Of a stretch of DNA of 64,000 bases, positions 25,732 to 34,498 are shown piece by piece. The notes under the pieces were generated by a model. It searched no databases and was not told where the DNA came from. It was given only the letters and a program-made list of their open reading frames with translations. This DNA comes from Burkholderia oklahomensis C6786. Its GTDB lineage: Bacteria > Pseudomonadota > Gammaproteobacteria > Burkholderiales > Burkholderiaceae. The position numbers were made by a program, and so were the translations under genes. Position 1 is the stretch's first letter. Every line of letters begins with the position of its first letter. The stretch lies in the NCBI RefSeq assembly GCF_000959365.1, contig NZ_CP009555.1, forward strand, positions 992,001 to 1,056,000, given 5' to 3'.

Positions 25732-25870
25732 CATCTTCTTTCATCCGGACTATGACCGTCGGCTCTGGCATCGGACCAGATCTGCTGACCCCGCGCATCG
25801 CGCGGGCGCTCGCGGGCTCGCCGGCAACATGCCGACCTACCGCCGGTGGGGAATTCCGCCCCGCCCTGAA
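25732..25870 (-). ncRNA. FMN riboswitch (RFN element)
   Basis: The minus strand carries the complete RFN aptamer. In order it shows TCAGGGCGGGG, GAATTCCCCACCGGCGGTA, AGCCCGCGAGC, GGTCAGCAGATCTGGT, CCAGAGCCGACGG and GGATGAAAGAAGATG, matching the conserved six-stem junction. It ends about 140 bases before the ribB start. FMN binding is expected to repress ribB. Confidence 0.97.
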
Positions 25871-25991
25871 GACGCACTGATTGCCGGACGAACCGGCGGG
25901 TGAAGCATACAACACCTGCGGGCCCGCCGCAGCGAGAACCCGCCAAGACCCTACTGACGAATCCGTCTAAACCGCGCGACGCGGCCCGGCG

Positions 25992-26654
25992 TCACGCCGG
26001 CACGTGCCAGCGCGGCGGCACTTCGGCGTTCACCGTCACGCGGAACGCGCGCGCCTCGGTGTCGCCGGGATTGCGCAGCGTGTACGGCTGGTCGGCGTCG
26101 AACACGATCGCGTCGCCCGTGGCGAGCAACTGCCGGCGATCGTGGATGCCGACTTCGAGCGTGCCTTCGCTGACGACGAGATTCACGCTCGTGCCGGGCG
26201 CGCGCGGCGCGCCGGGCTCAGTGTGCAGCGGCGCGATCCGCAGCTCGTGGAATTCGGCGACCGCGGGCTCGCCTTCCGGATAAAGCGCACGCGCGGAGAA
26301 GCGCCCGTTCGAGCTGACGACGCGCACCGCGCGCTCGGCGGACAAATGCTCGAAGCCGTTGACCGCATGCCGGCGCAGGAACGCGGCGACCGACACCTTC
26401 AGCGCGGCCGCGACCTTGCAGAGCACCTTGATCGACGGCACGCTGCGCGCGGATTCGATCTGCGCGAGCATCGCGCGCGACACGCCGGAGAGCCGCGCGA
26501 GCGCGTCGAGCGACAACTGGCGTTCCGCGCGCAGACGCGCGAGGTTTACGCCGACGAGCCGCTCGAGCGCATCGAACGACTCGTACGACGCGTCGGCCGC
26601 GGAAGCGGCATCCTGTGAAGACACATCGCGCACGAGCGCCAACGGAGAATGCAT
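25992..26654 (-). CDS. XRE-family regulator with cupin sensor domain
   Basis: A 220-residue transcription regulator. The N-terminal helix-turn-helix (about residues 33-90) reads NLARLRAERQLSLDALARLSGVSRAMLAQIESARSVPSI in pieces, followed by a C-terminal cupin (about 125-215; DAIVFDADQPYTLRNPGDTEARAF). This architecture is common in regulators of amino-acid, amine or sulfonate use, where the cupin binds the effector. The ATG at 26654 has a strong GGAGG seven bases upstream. It sits after an MFS exporter gene on the same strand (133-base gap), which may be coincidental. The effector is unknown. Confidence 0.85.
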   Translation of the reverse strand: MHSPLALVRDVSSQDAASAADASYESFDALERLVGVNLARLRAERQLSLDALARLSGVSRAMLAQIESARSVPSIKVLCKVAAALKVSVAAFLRRHAVNGFEHLSAERAVRVVSSNGRFSARALYPEGEPAVAEFHELRIAPLHTEPGAPRAPGTSVNLVVSEGTLEVGIHDRRQLLATGDAIVFDADQPYTLRNPGDTEARAFRVTVNAEVPPRWHVPA

Positions 26655-26787
26655 GACGTTGCCTCCAGGGCCCGAGCGAGCCCAGCGGTTTCAGATGAGG
26701 CAAAGACTAACATCCGCTACGGGGACATCAAACAAAGTTATCTTCACACTGTTATCAGGATCGCAGAGGACAGCGTTTTGCGATGCG

Positions 26788-27960
26788 TCATTGCGCCGTT
26801 GCAGCCGCGCCGGACGAGACGCGCGTATCGAGCCGCGCGGCGAGCACCGTGACCGCGAGCGCGGCGAGCGTGACGACGGCCGCCACCCAAGGCAGCGCGT
26901 CGAGCGGCACCCCATGCGACAGCGCGACGCCGCCCAGCCACGCGCCGCCCGCATTGCCGACGTTGAACGCGCCGATGTTCAGCGTCGACGCGAGATTCGG
27001 CGCGTGCGCGGCCTTCTCGACGACCCGAGACTGTAGCGGAGGAACCGTCGCAAAAGCAGCGATTCCCCAGACGAACACGGTGACGGCGGCCGCGACGGGC
27101 AGATGGCTCGTCTTCGCGAACACCGCCATCACGGCGATGAGCGCGACGAGAATCGCCATCAGCGAAGGCATCAGCGCGCGATCCGCGAGCTTGCCGCCGA
27201 TCACGTTGCCGACCGTGAGCCCGGCGCCGAACAGCACCAGCACGAGCGACACCGCGTGCGGAGAGAAGCCCGCCACGTCCTCGAGGATCGGCGCGATGTA
27301 CGTGAACACGACGAACACGCCGCCGAAGCCGAGCACCGTCATCGCGAGCGCGAGCCACACCTGCGGCTCCTTCAGCACGCGCAGCTCGTGGCCGAGCGCG
27401 GCGCCCGCCGCGCCGCGCTGCTTCGGCACGAGCGCCGCGATCCCGGCGAACGACGCGACGCCGAGCGCCGCGACGATCCAGAACGTCGCGCGCCAGCCGA
27501 GCATCTGGCCGACGAACGTGCCGAACGGCACGCCGAGCACGTTCGCGAGCGTGAGCCCGGTGAACATCAGCGCGATCGCGCTCGCACGCTTGTCGACGCT
27601 CACGAGCGACGCGGCGACGACCGCGCCGATGCCGAAGAACGAGCCGTGCGCGAACGACGTGACGACGCGCGCGATCATCAGCGTCCCGTAGCCTTGCGCG
27701 ACCGCGCACAGCACGTTGCCGACGATGAAGATCGCCATCAGCAGCTGCAGCGCCGCCTTGCGCGGCATCTTGCTCGTGAGCACGGCGAGGAGCGGCGCGC
27801 CCGCCGCGACGCCGAGCGCATAGCCGCTCACGAGGAGGCCCGCGGACGGCAGCGTGACCGCGAGGTCGCGCGCGACGTCGGGCAACAGGCCCATGATGAC
27901 GAATTCGGTAGTGCCGATGGCGAACGCGCTGATCGCGAGCGCGAGTAACGGTAGGGGCAT
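26788..27960 (-). CDS. MFS transporter, AraJ/sugar-efflux type
   Basis: A 390-residue major facilitator with twelve predicted membrane helices. The start MPLPLLALAISAFAIGTTEFVIMGLLPDVA and the loop SKMPRKAALQ are typical of the drug:H+ antiporter AraJ/YdhP/arabinose-efflux branch. The ATG at 27960 has GGAGAG just upstream. It is divergently arranged with a LysR gene whose product probably regulates it. The substrate is unknown; exporters of this group handle sugars, purines or drugs. Confidence 0.83.
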   Translation of the reverse strand: MPLPLLALAISAFAIGTTEFVIMGLLPDVARDLAVTLPSAGLLVSGYALGVAAGAPLLAVLTSKMPRKAALQLLMAIFIVGNVLCAVAQGYGTLMIARVVTSFAHGSFFGIGAVVAASLVSVDKRASAIALMFTGLTLANVLGVPFGTFVGQMLGWRATFWIVAALGVASFAGIAALVPKQRGAAGAALGHELRVLKEPQVWLALAMTVLGFGGVFVVFTYIAPILEDVAGFSPHAVSLVLVLFGAGLTVGNVIGGKLADRALMPSLMAILVALIAVMAVFAKTSHLPVAAAVTVFVWGIAAFATVPPLQSRVVEKAAHAPNLASTLNIGAFNVGNAGGAWLGGVALSHGVPLDALPWVAAVVTLAALAVTVLAARLDTRVSSGAAATAQ

Positions 27961-28068
27961 GAGACTCTCCGGGGGCGGGACGCGGCGCGGCTCATGCCGC
28001 ACCGCATCAAAAGACCTGATGAGCGCGCATTGTCCCGAATCACAATATTTTTGATAATTGGCGTAGCA

Positions 28069-28085
28069 TTTGAACCATTTTCAAA
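28069..28085. promoter_or_regulatory. Possible LysR-type operator
   Basis: TTTGAA (28069-28074) and TTCAAA (28080-28085) form an inverted repeat in an AT-rich stretch between the divergent MFS and LysR genes, 18 bases before the LysR start. The position and symmetry suit an autoregulatory LysR box. Confidence 0.4.
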
Positions 28086-28102
28086 AATTTTCTAAAAATC
28101 AC

Positions 28103-29035
28103 ATGGATCGACTGGGCGACATCCGCTTGTTCGTCGAGGCGGCGGAGCTCGGCAGCCTGTCGGCCGCCGGGCGCAAGCTGAACCTGACGCCCGCCGCCGC
28201 GAGCGCGCGGCTCGCGAAACTGGAGGCGAAGGTGTCGACGCGCCTCTTCGAGCGCTCGACGCGGCGGCTGCGGCTTACCGACGAGGGCCGCCTGTACCTG
28301 AACTGCTGCCGCCAGGCGCTGCAGGCGCTCGACGACGCCGACGCGATGTTGCAGGAAGGCCGCAACATCGTGAGCGGCAAGGTGCGGCTGTCGTCGACGT
28401 CGGATTTCGGGCGCAACCAGCTGCTCGACTGGCTCGACGAGTTCAATGCGCGCTACCCGGACGTGACGTTCGCGGTGACGGCGTCGGATTCGTCGTCGAA
28501 CCTGTGGCAGGACGAGATCGATCTCGCGATCCGCTTCGCCGCGCCGCCCGACGGCGCGCTGATCGCGCGGCGGCTCGCGGCGAACCGGCGCGTGCTGTGC
28601 GCGTCGCCCGCATTCGTCGACAAGCACGGCGCGCCGAAGGACCCGCTCGATCTGGCCCGCTTTCCGTGCAACGTGATTACGGTCGCATCCGGGCCGATCA
28701 ACGTCTGGCGCTTCACGCGCGGCGATGTCACGCAAACCCACACGGTGCCGCTCGCGAACGCGCACGAGACGAACGACGGCGGCCTCACGCGCGAATGGAC
28801 GATCCGCGGCTACGGAATCGCGCTGAAATCGATCTGGGACATCGCCGCCGACGTCCGCGCGGGCCGGCTGAAGGTGCTGCTGCCCGAGTGGCGGCATCAC
28901 GACGCGCCGCTGCACGCGATCTATCACGGCAAGCGCTACATGGCGCCGCGCGTGCGGGTGCTGCTCGACTTCCTCGTCGAGCGCTTCGCGAAAGAGGAGG
29001 CGGCGCTCGAGGATCTGCTGAACGCGTGCCGGTGA
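28103..29035 (+). CDS. LysR-family transcriptional regulator
   Basis: A 310-residue LysR regulator with the N-terminal winged helix-turn-helix (residues 1-60; [32 protein letters not shown]) and a C-terminal effector-binding domain (about 90-300). The subgroup signs ([28 protein letters not shown]) fit the large CrgA/DmlR-like group. It likely controls the divergent MFS exporter. I start at ATG 28103; a TTG at 28070 would add eleven residues with no ribosome binding site. The effector is unknown. Confidence 0.88.
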   Translation: MDRLGDIRLFVEAAELGSLSAAGRKLNLTPAAASARLAKLEAKVSTRLFERSTRRLRLTDEGRLYLNCCRQALQALDDADAMLQEGRNIVSGKVRLSSTSDFGRNQLLDWLDEFNARYPDVTFAVTASDSSSNLWQDEIDLAIRFAAPPDGALIARRLAANRRVLCASPAFVDKHGAPKDPLDLARFPCNVITVASGPINVWRFTRGDVTQTHTVPLANAHETNDGGLTREWTIRGYGIALKSIWDIAADVRAGRLKVLLPEWRHHDAPLHAIYHGKRYMAPRVRVLLDFLVERFAKEEAALEDLLNACR

Positions 29036-29076
29036 CGCGGGGCGCGTCCGGCTTCGCGCGTCTTCGCCCGCGGATT

Positions 29077-29154
29077 CGCTTCTCCGCTTCTCCGCTTCTC
29101 CGCTTCTCCGCTTCTCCGCTTCTCCGCTTCTCCGCTTCTCCGCTTCTCCGCTTC
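29077..29154. repeat. Tandem octamer repeat (CGCTTCTC)n
   Basis: Nine perfect copies of CGCTTCTC plus six bases of a tenth. The uninterrupted 8-base unit makes it a likely length-variable locus by slipped-strand mispairing. It lies between the LysR and miaB genes, outside coding sequence. Confidence 0.95.
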
Positions 29155-29297
29155 CAGCGCGAGGGCCGCGCGCCGCCGCGGACATCCCCGCGATCGCGCA
29201 AGCACGCCGCCGACCGGCGACCGTCCTCGGCGCGGCCGAACGAACACCGCCCTCCCCGCGCGACGCGCCGCCGCCCGCCCCGCCGAGCCCGAAAAGC

Positions 29298-29303
29298 TAT
29301 AAT
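29298..29303 (+). promoter_or_regulatory. Consensus -10 element upstream of miaB
   Basis: A perfect TATAAT hexamer occurs in an otherwise GC-rich region, 129 bases before the miaB ATG. No recognisable -35 lies 16-18 bases upstream. It is probably the housekeeping promoter of miaB-phoH. Confidence 0.5.
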
Positions 29304-29432
29304 AGAAAGCTTTCCCGGCGGCATCTCCCCGTACGCGGCACGCGCTTTCGCGCGGTTGGCGGCGCGCCGATCCGTCCCCCGATCCACTTTGAACGACGCC
29401 CCCAGGTCAACCACTGCGAACGGCGAATCCTC

Positions 29433-30806
29433 ATGACCAAGAAAGTTTACGTAAAGACCTTCGGCTGCCAGATGAACGAGTACGACTCCGACAAGATGGT
29501 CGACGTGCTCAATGCATCCGAAGGCCTCGAAAAGACCGACTCCCCCGAAGACGCGGACATCATCCTGTTCAACACCTGCTCGGTGCGTGAAAAAGCGCAG
29601 GAGAAGGTGTTCTCCGACCTCGGCCGCGTGCGCGAGCTGAAGGAGGCGAAGCCGGATCTGCTGATCGGCGTCGGCGGCTGCGTCGCGAGCCAGGAAGGCG
29701 CGTCGATCGTCGCGCGCGCGCCGTACGTCGACCTCGTGTTCGGTCCGCAGACGCTGCACCGCCTGCCGCAGATGATCGACGCGCGGCGCGCGAGCGGCCG
29801 CGCGCAGGTCGACATCACGTTCCCCGAAATCGAGAAGTTCGACCACCTGCCGCCCGCGCGCGTCGAAGGCCCGAGCGCGTTCGTGTCGATCATGGAAGGC
29901 TGCAGCAAGTACTGCAGCTATTGCGTCGTGCCGTACACGCGCGGCGACGAAGTCTCGCGCCCGCTCGACGACGTGCTGACCGAAATCGCCGGCCTCGCCG
30001 ACCAGGGCGTGCGCGAAGTGACGCTGCTCGGCCAGAACGTGAACGCGTACCGCGGCGCGCTGACGGCCGGGGCGAGCGACATCGCCGATTTCGCGACGCT
30101 GATCGAATACGTCGCCGACATTCCCGGCATCGAGCGAATCCGCTATACGACGTCGCATCCGAAGGAATTCACGCAGCGCCTGCTCGACGTCTACGCGAAG
30201 GTGCCGAAGCTCGTCGACCACCTGCACCTGCCCGTCCAGCACGGCTCGGACCGCATCCTGATGGCGATGAAGCGCGGCTACACGGTGCTCGAGTACAAGT
30301 CGGTGATCCGCAAGCTGCGCGCGATCCGCCCGAACCTGTCGCTGTCGACGGACATCATCGTCGGCTTCCCCGGCGAGACCGAGGCCGACTTCGACAAAAC
30401 GATGGCGCTCGTCCACGAGATGAGCTACGACACGAGCTTCTCGTTCATCTACAGCCCGCGTCCCGGCACGCCGGCCGCGAACCTCGCCGACGACACGCCG
30501 CGCGAGCTCAAGCTCAAACGCCTGCAACATCTGCAGGCGACGATCGAGGAGAACGTCGTGCGCATCAGCCGGTCGATGGTCGGCAAGGTCGAGCGCATTC
30601 TGGTCGAAGGGCCGTCGCGCAAGGATCCGAACGAGCTCGCGGGCCGCACCGAGAACAACCGGGTCGTGAACTTCCCGGCGCCGCTCGCTTCGCACCCGCG
30701 CCTGATCGGCCAGATGATCGACGTGAAGATCAATCACGCGTATCCGCACTCGCTGCGCGGCGAGCTCGTGCTCGCGCACGACGACGCGAGCGCCGCCACG
30801 CACTGA
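29433..30806 (+). CDS. miaB: tRNA-2-methylthio-N6-dimethylallyladenosine synthase
   Basis: A 457-residue radical-SAM methylthiotransferase that adds the methylthio group to i6A37 in tRNAs. The order is an N-terminal UPF0004 domain with three Cys for the auxiliary cluster ([32 protein letters not shown]), the radical-SAM CxxxCxxC ([17 protein letters not shown], about residues 157-164), and a C-terminal TRAM domain ([13 protein letters not shown]). It is first in the conserved miaB-phoH-ybeY-corC-lnt gene order; phoH starts 26 bases after its stop. Confidence 0.96.
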   Translation: MTKKVYVKTFGCQMNEYDSDKMVDVLNASEGLEKTDSPEDADIILFNTCSVREKAQEKVFSDLGRVRELKEAKPDLLIGVGGCVASQEGASIVARAPYVDLVFGPQTLHRLPQMIDARRASGRAQVDITFPEIEKFDHLPPARVEGPSAFVSIMEGCSKYCSYCVVPYTRGDEVSRPLDDVLTEIAGLADQGVREVTLLGQNVNAYRGALTAGASDIADFATLIEYVADIPGIERIRYTTSHPKEFTQRLLDVYAKVPKLVDHLHLPVQHGSDRILMAMKRGYTVLEYKSVIRKLRAIRPNLSLSTDIIVGFPGETEADFDKTMALVHEMSYDTSFSFIYSPRPGTPAANLADDTPRELKLKRLQHLQATIEENVVRISRSMVGKVERILVEGPSRKDPNELAGRTENNRVVNFPAPLASHPRLIGQMIDVKINHAYPHSLRGELVLAHDDASAATH

Positions 30807-30832
30807 ACGCCCAACAGGAACCCGACGCCACT

Positions 30833-31897
30833 TTGAAAACCGCTCAAGCACTGGAATTCACCGCGCCGCGCGACGACAACGCGCGCCTCGCGAACCTCTG
30901 CGGCCCGCTCGACGAGAATCTGCGCCAGATCGAACAGGCGCTCGACGTGACGCTGTCGCGGCGCGGCCACCGGATCGCGATTCGCGGCCGGGCCGCGAAA
31001 ACCGCGCTCGCGGCGCTCGAAGACTTCTACAACCGCGCGCGCGATCCGCTGTCGGTCGACGACATCCAGCTCGCGCTCGTCGAGGCGCGCCACCCGGGCA
31101 ATCCGCGTCGCAACGGCAACGGCGAAGGCGAGCCCGAAGTCGACGTGCGCTTTCGCGGCGATCCGGATCATCCGTTCGACGAGCCCGTCGTGCGCATCGA
31201 CGAAGAACCGTACGTCGACGAGACGGCGCCGAAGCTCTACACGCGCCGCGCGGACCTGCGCGGCCGCACGCCCGCGCAGCGCGAATACCTGAAGCAGATC
31301 CTGTCGCACGACGTCACGCTCGGCGTCGGGCCGGCGGGCACCGGCAAGACCTATCTCGCGGTCGCGTGCGCGGTCGACGCGCTCGAGCGCGACCAGGTCA
31401 AGCGCATCGTGCTGACGCGTCCGGCCGTCGAGGCGGGCGAGCGGCTCGGCTTCTTGCCGGGCGACCTTGCACAGAAGGTCGATCCGTACCTGCGGCCGCT
31501 CTACGACGCGCTGTACGACCTGCTCGGCTTCGACAAGACCGCGAAGATGTTCGAGCGGCAGATGATCGAGATCGCGCCGCTCGCGTACATGCGCGGCCGC
31601 ACGCTAAACCACGCGTTCATCATCCTCGACGAGGCGCAGAACACGACGCCCGAGCAGATGAAGATGTTCCTCACGCGGATCGGCTTCGGCTCGAAGGCGG
31701 TCGTCACGGGCGACACGAGCCAGGTCGACCTGCCGCGCGGACACAAGAGCGGGCTCGTCGAGGCGCAGCAGGTGCTCTCCGGCGTGCGCGGCATCGCGCT
31801 CACGCGCTTCACGAGCGCGGACGTCGTCCGGCATCCGCTCGTCGCGCGGATCGTCGAGGCATACGACGAGTTCCACGCGCAGCACAAGGACGAGTAA
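30833..31897 (+). CDS. ybeZ: PhoH-like ATPase (YbeZ)
   Basis: A 354-residue PhoH-family P-loop protein, partner of the RNase YbeY in RNA metabolism and stress response. Walker A is [13 protein letters not shown]; Walker B is [31 protein letters not shown] and [18 protein letters not shown] complete the ATPase core. The N-terminal part (about 1-130) resembles the KH-like extension of YbeZ. I start it at TTG 30833, where family similarity begins, with AGGA 12 bases upstream; the next candidates truncate the domain. ybeY follows after a 627-base repeat-rich gap rather than directly. Confidence 0.9.
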   Translation: MKTAQALEFTAPRDDNARLANLCGPLDENLRQIEQALDVTLSRRGHRIAIRGRAAKTALAALEDFYNRARDPLSVDDIQLALVEARHPGNPRRNGNGEGEPEVDVRFRGDPDHPFDEPVVRIDEEPYVDETAPKLYTRRADLRGRTPAQREYLKQILSHDVTLGVGPAGTGKTYLAVACAVDALERDQVKRIVLTRPAVEAGERLGFLPGDLAQKVDPYLRPLYDALYDLLGFDKTAKMFERQMIEIAPLAYMRGRTLNHAFIILDEAQNTTPEQMKMFLTRIGFGSKAVVTGDTSQVDLPRGHKSGLVEAQQVLSGVRGIALTRFTSADVVRHPLVARIVEAYDEFHAQHKDE

Positions 31898-31903
31898 GCG
31901 GGG

Positions 31904-31985
31904 CGATCGGGCTCGATCGGGCTCGATCGGGCTGGTCAATCGGGGCTGGTCGATCGGGGCTGGTCGATCGGGGCTGGTCGATCGG
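31904..31985. repeat. Compound tandem repeat, 10-base and 14-base units
   Basis: Three copies of CGATCGGGCT (31904-31933) run into about 3.9 copies of CTGGTCGATCGGGG (31932-31985; the first copy has A in place of G). The tract starts six bases after the phoH stop codon. The units share GATCGGG, suggesting one grew from the other. Confidence 0.9.
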
Positions 31986-32101
31986 CGAGCGGGAGCAGAT
32001 CGCACGCGGTCGATTCGATCGGCGAGCGGCCGCGCGATCGCGCGCGGCGGGTGACGGGCGCCACGCGCGGCCTGTCCGGGCAGCTTCCGCTTTGCGTCGG
32101 T

Positions 32102-32161
32102 CGCTTGATCGCTTGATCGCTTGATCGCTTGATCGCTTGATCGCTTGATCGCTTGATCGCT
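32102..32161. repeat. Tandem octamer repeat (CGCTTGAT)n
   Basis: Seven perfect copies of CGCTTGAT plus CGCT. It shares CGCTT with the CGCTTCTC array at 29077. It is a likely length-variable locus in the phoH-ybeY spacer. Confidence 0.95.
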
Positions 32162-32484
32162 GGCAGCATAGACCGCAGCGGCGCTCGGCCGCGCGCATGG
32201 CGATCGCGATCCAACCCTCGCGACACCACGCCGGCCGATCCGGCGACGATCGAGCGCCGTTCGCGCCCCGACTGGTGCGGCGCCCGTGCAACGATCGCAC
32301 GATCGCCTGATTCCGCGCGCACCTTGCGTCGACGAAACGCCACCCCAACAGCCGATCGTTTTCAGGCCCTCGCCCGCCGCAGAACGCGGCCGAACACCGC
32401 CCTTCGAATCGCCCGACCGCCGCGCGCCGGCACCTCCCCCGCCTCCGGCGATCCTGCTAAACGGCGCTCCGGAGGCCCGTCCGT

Positions 32485-32496
32485 TTGGTGTATCCT
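32485..32496 (+). promoter_or_regulatory. Shared promoter-like motif before ybeY
   Basis: TTGGTGTATCCT lies 28 bases before the ybeY ATG. The same 12 bases recur at 34441-34452 before corC. TATCCT could act as a -10 element; no -35 is evident. Confidence 0.4.
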
Positions 32497-32524
32497 CAAC
32501 CGCGTTCAAACCGACGCAAGCGTC

Positions 32525-33313
32525 ATGAAATCGTCCCGTTCCTCAAAGTCCGTACGCGCCGACGCGGCGCAACCCGCATTCCCTCGCCTGTCGCTGCTCG
32601 ACGCGAAAGGCAAAGTCAAGACGGTCGATGCGCAGGCGCTGCGCGTCGACTTCGCCGACGGCCGCAGCCTGATGTTCGACCTGTCCGGCAGCTCGGGCGA
32701 CGCGGCGGTCGCGATCGTCGCGCAGCACACGGATCCGTCGCTGCGCGCGACGATCGCGCTGCGCCCCGAGCACTACGACAGCGTGACCGTCGTAGTCGGC
32801 GCCGACGAGAACCCGGACTTCGCGCACGATGAAGCCGACGGCGAAGCACAGGAGCGCGAGCCCGAGCTCGACCTCGCGGTCCAGTACGGCGACGAGGTCG
32901 GCGACGCGCAGCGCAGGTCGCTGCCGAAGCGCAAGGTGATCGCCGAATGGCTCGAGCCCGCGATCTTCTCCGATGCGCAGTTCACCGTGCGCTTCGTCGG
33001 CGCGGACGAAGGGCGCGCGCTCAACAACAGCTATCGGCACAAGGACTATGCGACCAACGTGCTGACGTTCGCGTACGGCGAGGAGCCGGACGGCGTCACG
33101 GTCGCGGACCTCGTGCTGTGCTGCCCCGTCGTCGAAAAGGAAGCGCGCGAGCAGGGCAAGACGCTCGTCGCGCATTACGCGCACCTGCTCGTGCACGGCG
33201 CGCTGCATGCGCAGGGCTACGACCACGAGCGCGGCGACGAAGACGCGGCCGAGATGGAAGCGCTCGAAATCGACATCCTCGCGAAGCTCGGCTTTCCGAA
33301 TCCGTATCGCTGA
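32525..33313 (+). CDS. ybeY: Endoribonuclease YbeY with N-terminal extension
   Basis: A 262-residue protein whose last 150 or so residues are YbeY, the metal-dependent endoribonuclease for 16S rRNA 3'-end maturation and ribosome quality control. The zinc motif [12 protein letters not shown] (HxxxHxxGYDH) and [18 protein letters not shown] are intact. YbeY proper begins about residue 114; the first 110 residues ([46 protein letters not shown]) are not part of the usual 150-185-residue protein and look like a small beta-rich domain of unknown role. No in-frame ATG lies near residue 114, so the extension seems genuine. chaC follows after about 20 bases. Confidence 0.9.
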   Translation: MKSSRSSKSVRADAAQPAFPRLSLLDAKGKVKTVDAQALRVDFADGRSLMFDLSGSSGDAAVAIVAQHTDPSLRATIALRPEHYDSVTVVVGADENPDFAHDEADGEAQEREPELDLAVQYGDEVGDAQRRSLPKRKVIAEWLEPAIFSDAQFTVRFVGADEGRALNNSYRHKDYATNVLTFAYGEEPDGVTVADLVLCCPVVEKEAREQGKTLVAHYAHLLVHGALHAQGYDHERGDEDAAEMEALEIDILAKLGFPNPYR

Positions 33314-33333
33314 TTCGCGCCGCCCTGCCCGCC

Positions 33334-33972
33334 GTGAGCCGCCCCGCATCCGCCCCCACCCGCTGCCCCTACCCTCCGTCGCTCGGCGAAGCGCGCTACC
33401 TGAGCGACGACGAACTCGCGGCGTCGCTCGGCGCGACGCTCGCCGGCTGGGATCGCACGAGCGATCTGTGGCTGTTCGGCTATGGCTCGCTGATCTGGAA
33501 CCCGGGCATGCCGGCCGTCGAGGCGGTGCGCGGGAAGGTCCACGGCTACCACCGCGGGCTCTACTTGTGGTCGCGCGTGAACCGCGGCACGCCCGAGCAG
33601 CCTGGGCTCGTGCTCGCGCTCGACCGCGGCGGCTCGTGCACGGGGCTCGCGTTCCGGCTCGCCGGCCGCACCGCGATGCCGCACCTCGAAGCGCTGTGGC
33701 GGCGCGAGATGGCGATGGGCTCGTACCGTCCCGCGTGGCTGCCGTGCGCGCTCGCGGGCGGCGAGCGGGTCAGCGCGCTCGCGTTCGTGATGCGGCGTGA
33801 CGTCCCGACCTACACCGGCAAGCTGGCCGACGACGTCGTGAAGGCCGTGTTCGACTGCGCGAGCGGCCGCTACGGCACGACGCTCGACTACGTGAGCCGC
33901 ACCGTCGACGCGCTGCGCGACAGCGGAATGCCCGACCGGGCGCTCGAGGCGCTGCTCGCGCGCTGCCGGTAG
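33334..33972 (+). CDS. Gamma-glutamylcyclotransferase, ChaC family
   Basis: A 212-residue ChaC-like enzyme expected to cleave glutathione to 5-oxoproline and Cys-Gly in the cytoplasm. Signs are LWLFGYGSLIWNPG (the YGSL substrate loop), VHGYHRGLYLWS, LAGRTAMPHLEALWRREM (containing the catalytic Glu) and the YTGKL segment. The start is uncertain; I use GTG 33334, which gives a normal length, but no ATG or strong ribosome binding site is available. The gene is inserted between ybeY and corC, genes that adjoin in most proteobacteria. Confidence 0.82.
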   Translation: MSRPASAPTRCPYPPSLGEARYLSDDELAASLGATLAGWDRTSDLWLFGYGSLIWNPGMPAVEAVRGKVHGYHRGLYLWSRVNRGTPEQPGLVLALDRGGSCTGLAFRLAGRTAMPHLEALWRREMAMGSYRPAWLPCALAGGERVSALAFVMRRDVPTYTGKLADDVVKAVFDCASGRYGTTLDYVSRTVDALRDSGMPDRALEALLARCR

Positions 33973-34498
33973 TTCGCTGCCGGCATCCTGCGGGATCGGC
34001 GCGCAAAACCGGCGGGCATCATGCGCCGTCACGGATCGGGCGCCCGGCCGCATGCGCGGCGATGCCGGTCGCACGCGCGGTCTCCCCGCCACGTCTCGCC
34101 GACCTGCTCCACGAACCTGCATCGCCCGCCCCGCGAAATTCACGCCTCGCCCGGCTTCCCGCGTCATCGGCCATGCAATTCGTCTCGTCGCGCCGCCGTC
34201 CCGTCGGGCCGGCCGGGCAGCGTGCCTCGCCGCACGGCTTCCCGTCGCGCCGACGACGCGCTCCGCTACGCGGCACGCCGCGGCATCTCGTCCCATCCGC
34301 CGCTTTTTTCCCGCCGCTGCCCGCGCGCCCGTTTCTGCGCTACGATGGGGGCACGCCCAAGGCCGCGCCGTGTGGCCGGAATCGCGCGAAAAGCCGCTTC
34401 GGCCCGCGCGCACGCCCGTCGACACGGTCGCGCCATGACCTTGGTGTATCCTTCCCAATTCCGTGACAGCGCGCCTCCGATCCGCGGGGCGCACCACC
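33973..34498. other. Intergenic between chaC and corC
   Basis: A GC-rich gap with no credible gene. Promoter-like words appear late: TACGAT near 34341 and the repeated motif TTGGTGTATCCT at 34441. corC therefore probably has its own promoter. Confidence 0.5.
34441..34452 (+). promoter_or_regulatory. Shared promoter-like motif before corC
   Basis: TTGGTGTATCCT, identical to the motif before ybeY (32485-32496), lies 46 bases before the corC start. Two identical 12-mers before two genes of one functional cluster suggest a common promoter or regulator. Confidence 0.4.

Larger units (their letters stand above)
29036..29432. other. Intergenic with octamer tandem repeat and miaB promoter
   Basis: This gap holds a 78-base array of CGCTTCTC repeats (29077-29154) and a consensus -10 hexamer (29298-29303) about 130 bases before miaB. 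No gene was found. Confidence 0.6.
31898..32524. other. Repeat-rich intergenic between phoH and ybeY
   Basis: A gap of 627 bases where many proteobacteria have these genes nearly touching. It holds two tandem-repeat tracts (31904-31985 and 32102-32161) and a motif at 32485-32496 that recurs before corC. No gene was seen. Confidence 0.6.

Noticed and set aside
29077..29154. CRISPR-like array
   Set aside because: The units are 8 bases in direct tandem with no spacers; it is a simple-sequence repeat. The same applies to the arrays at 32102 and 47081.
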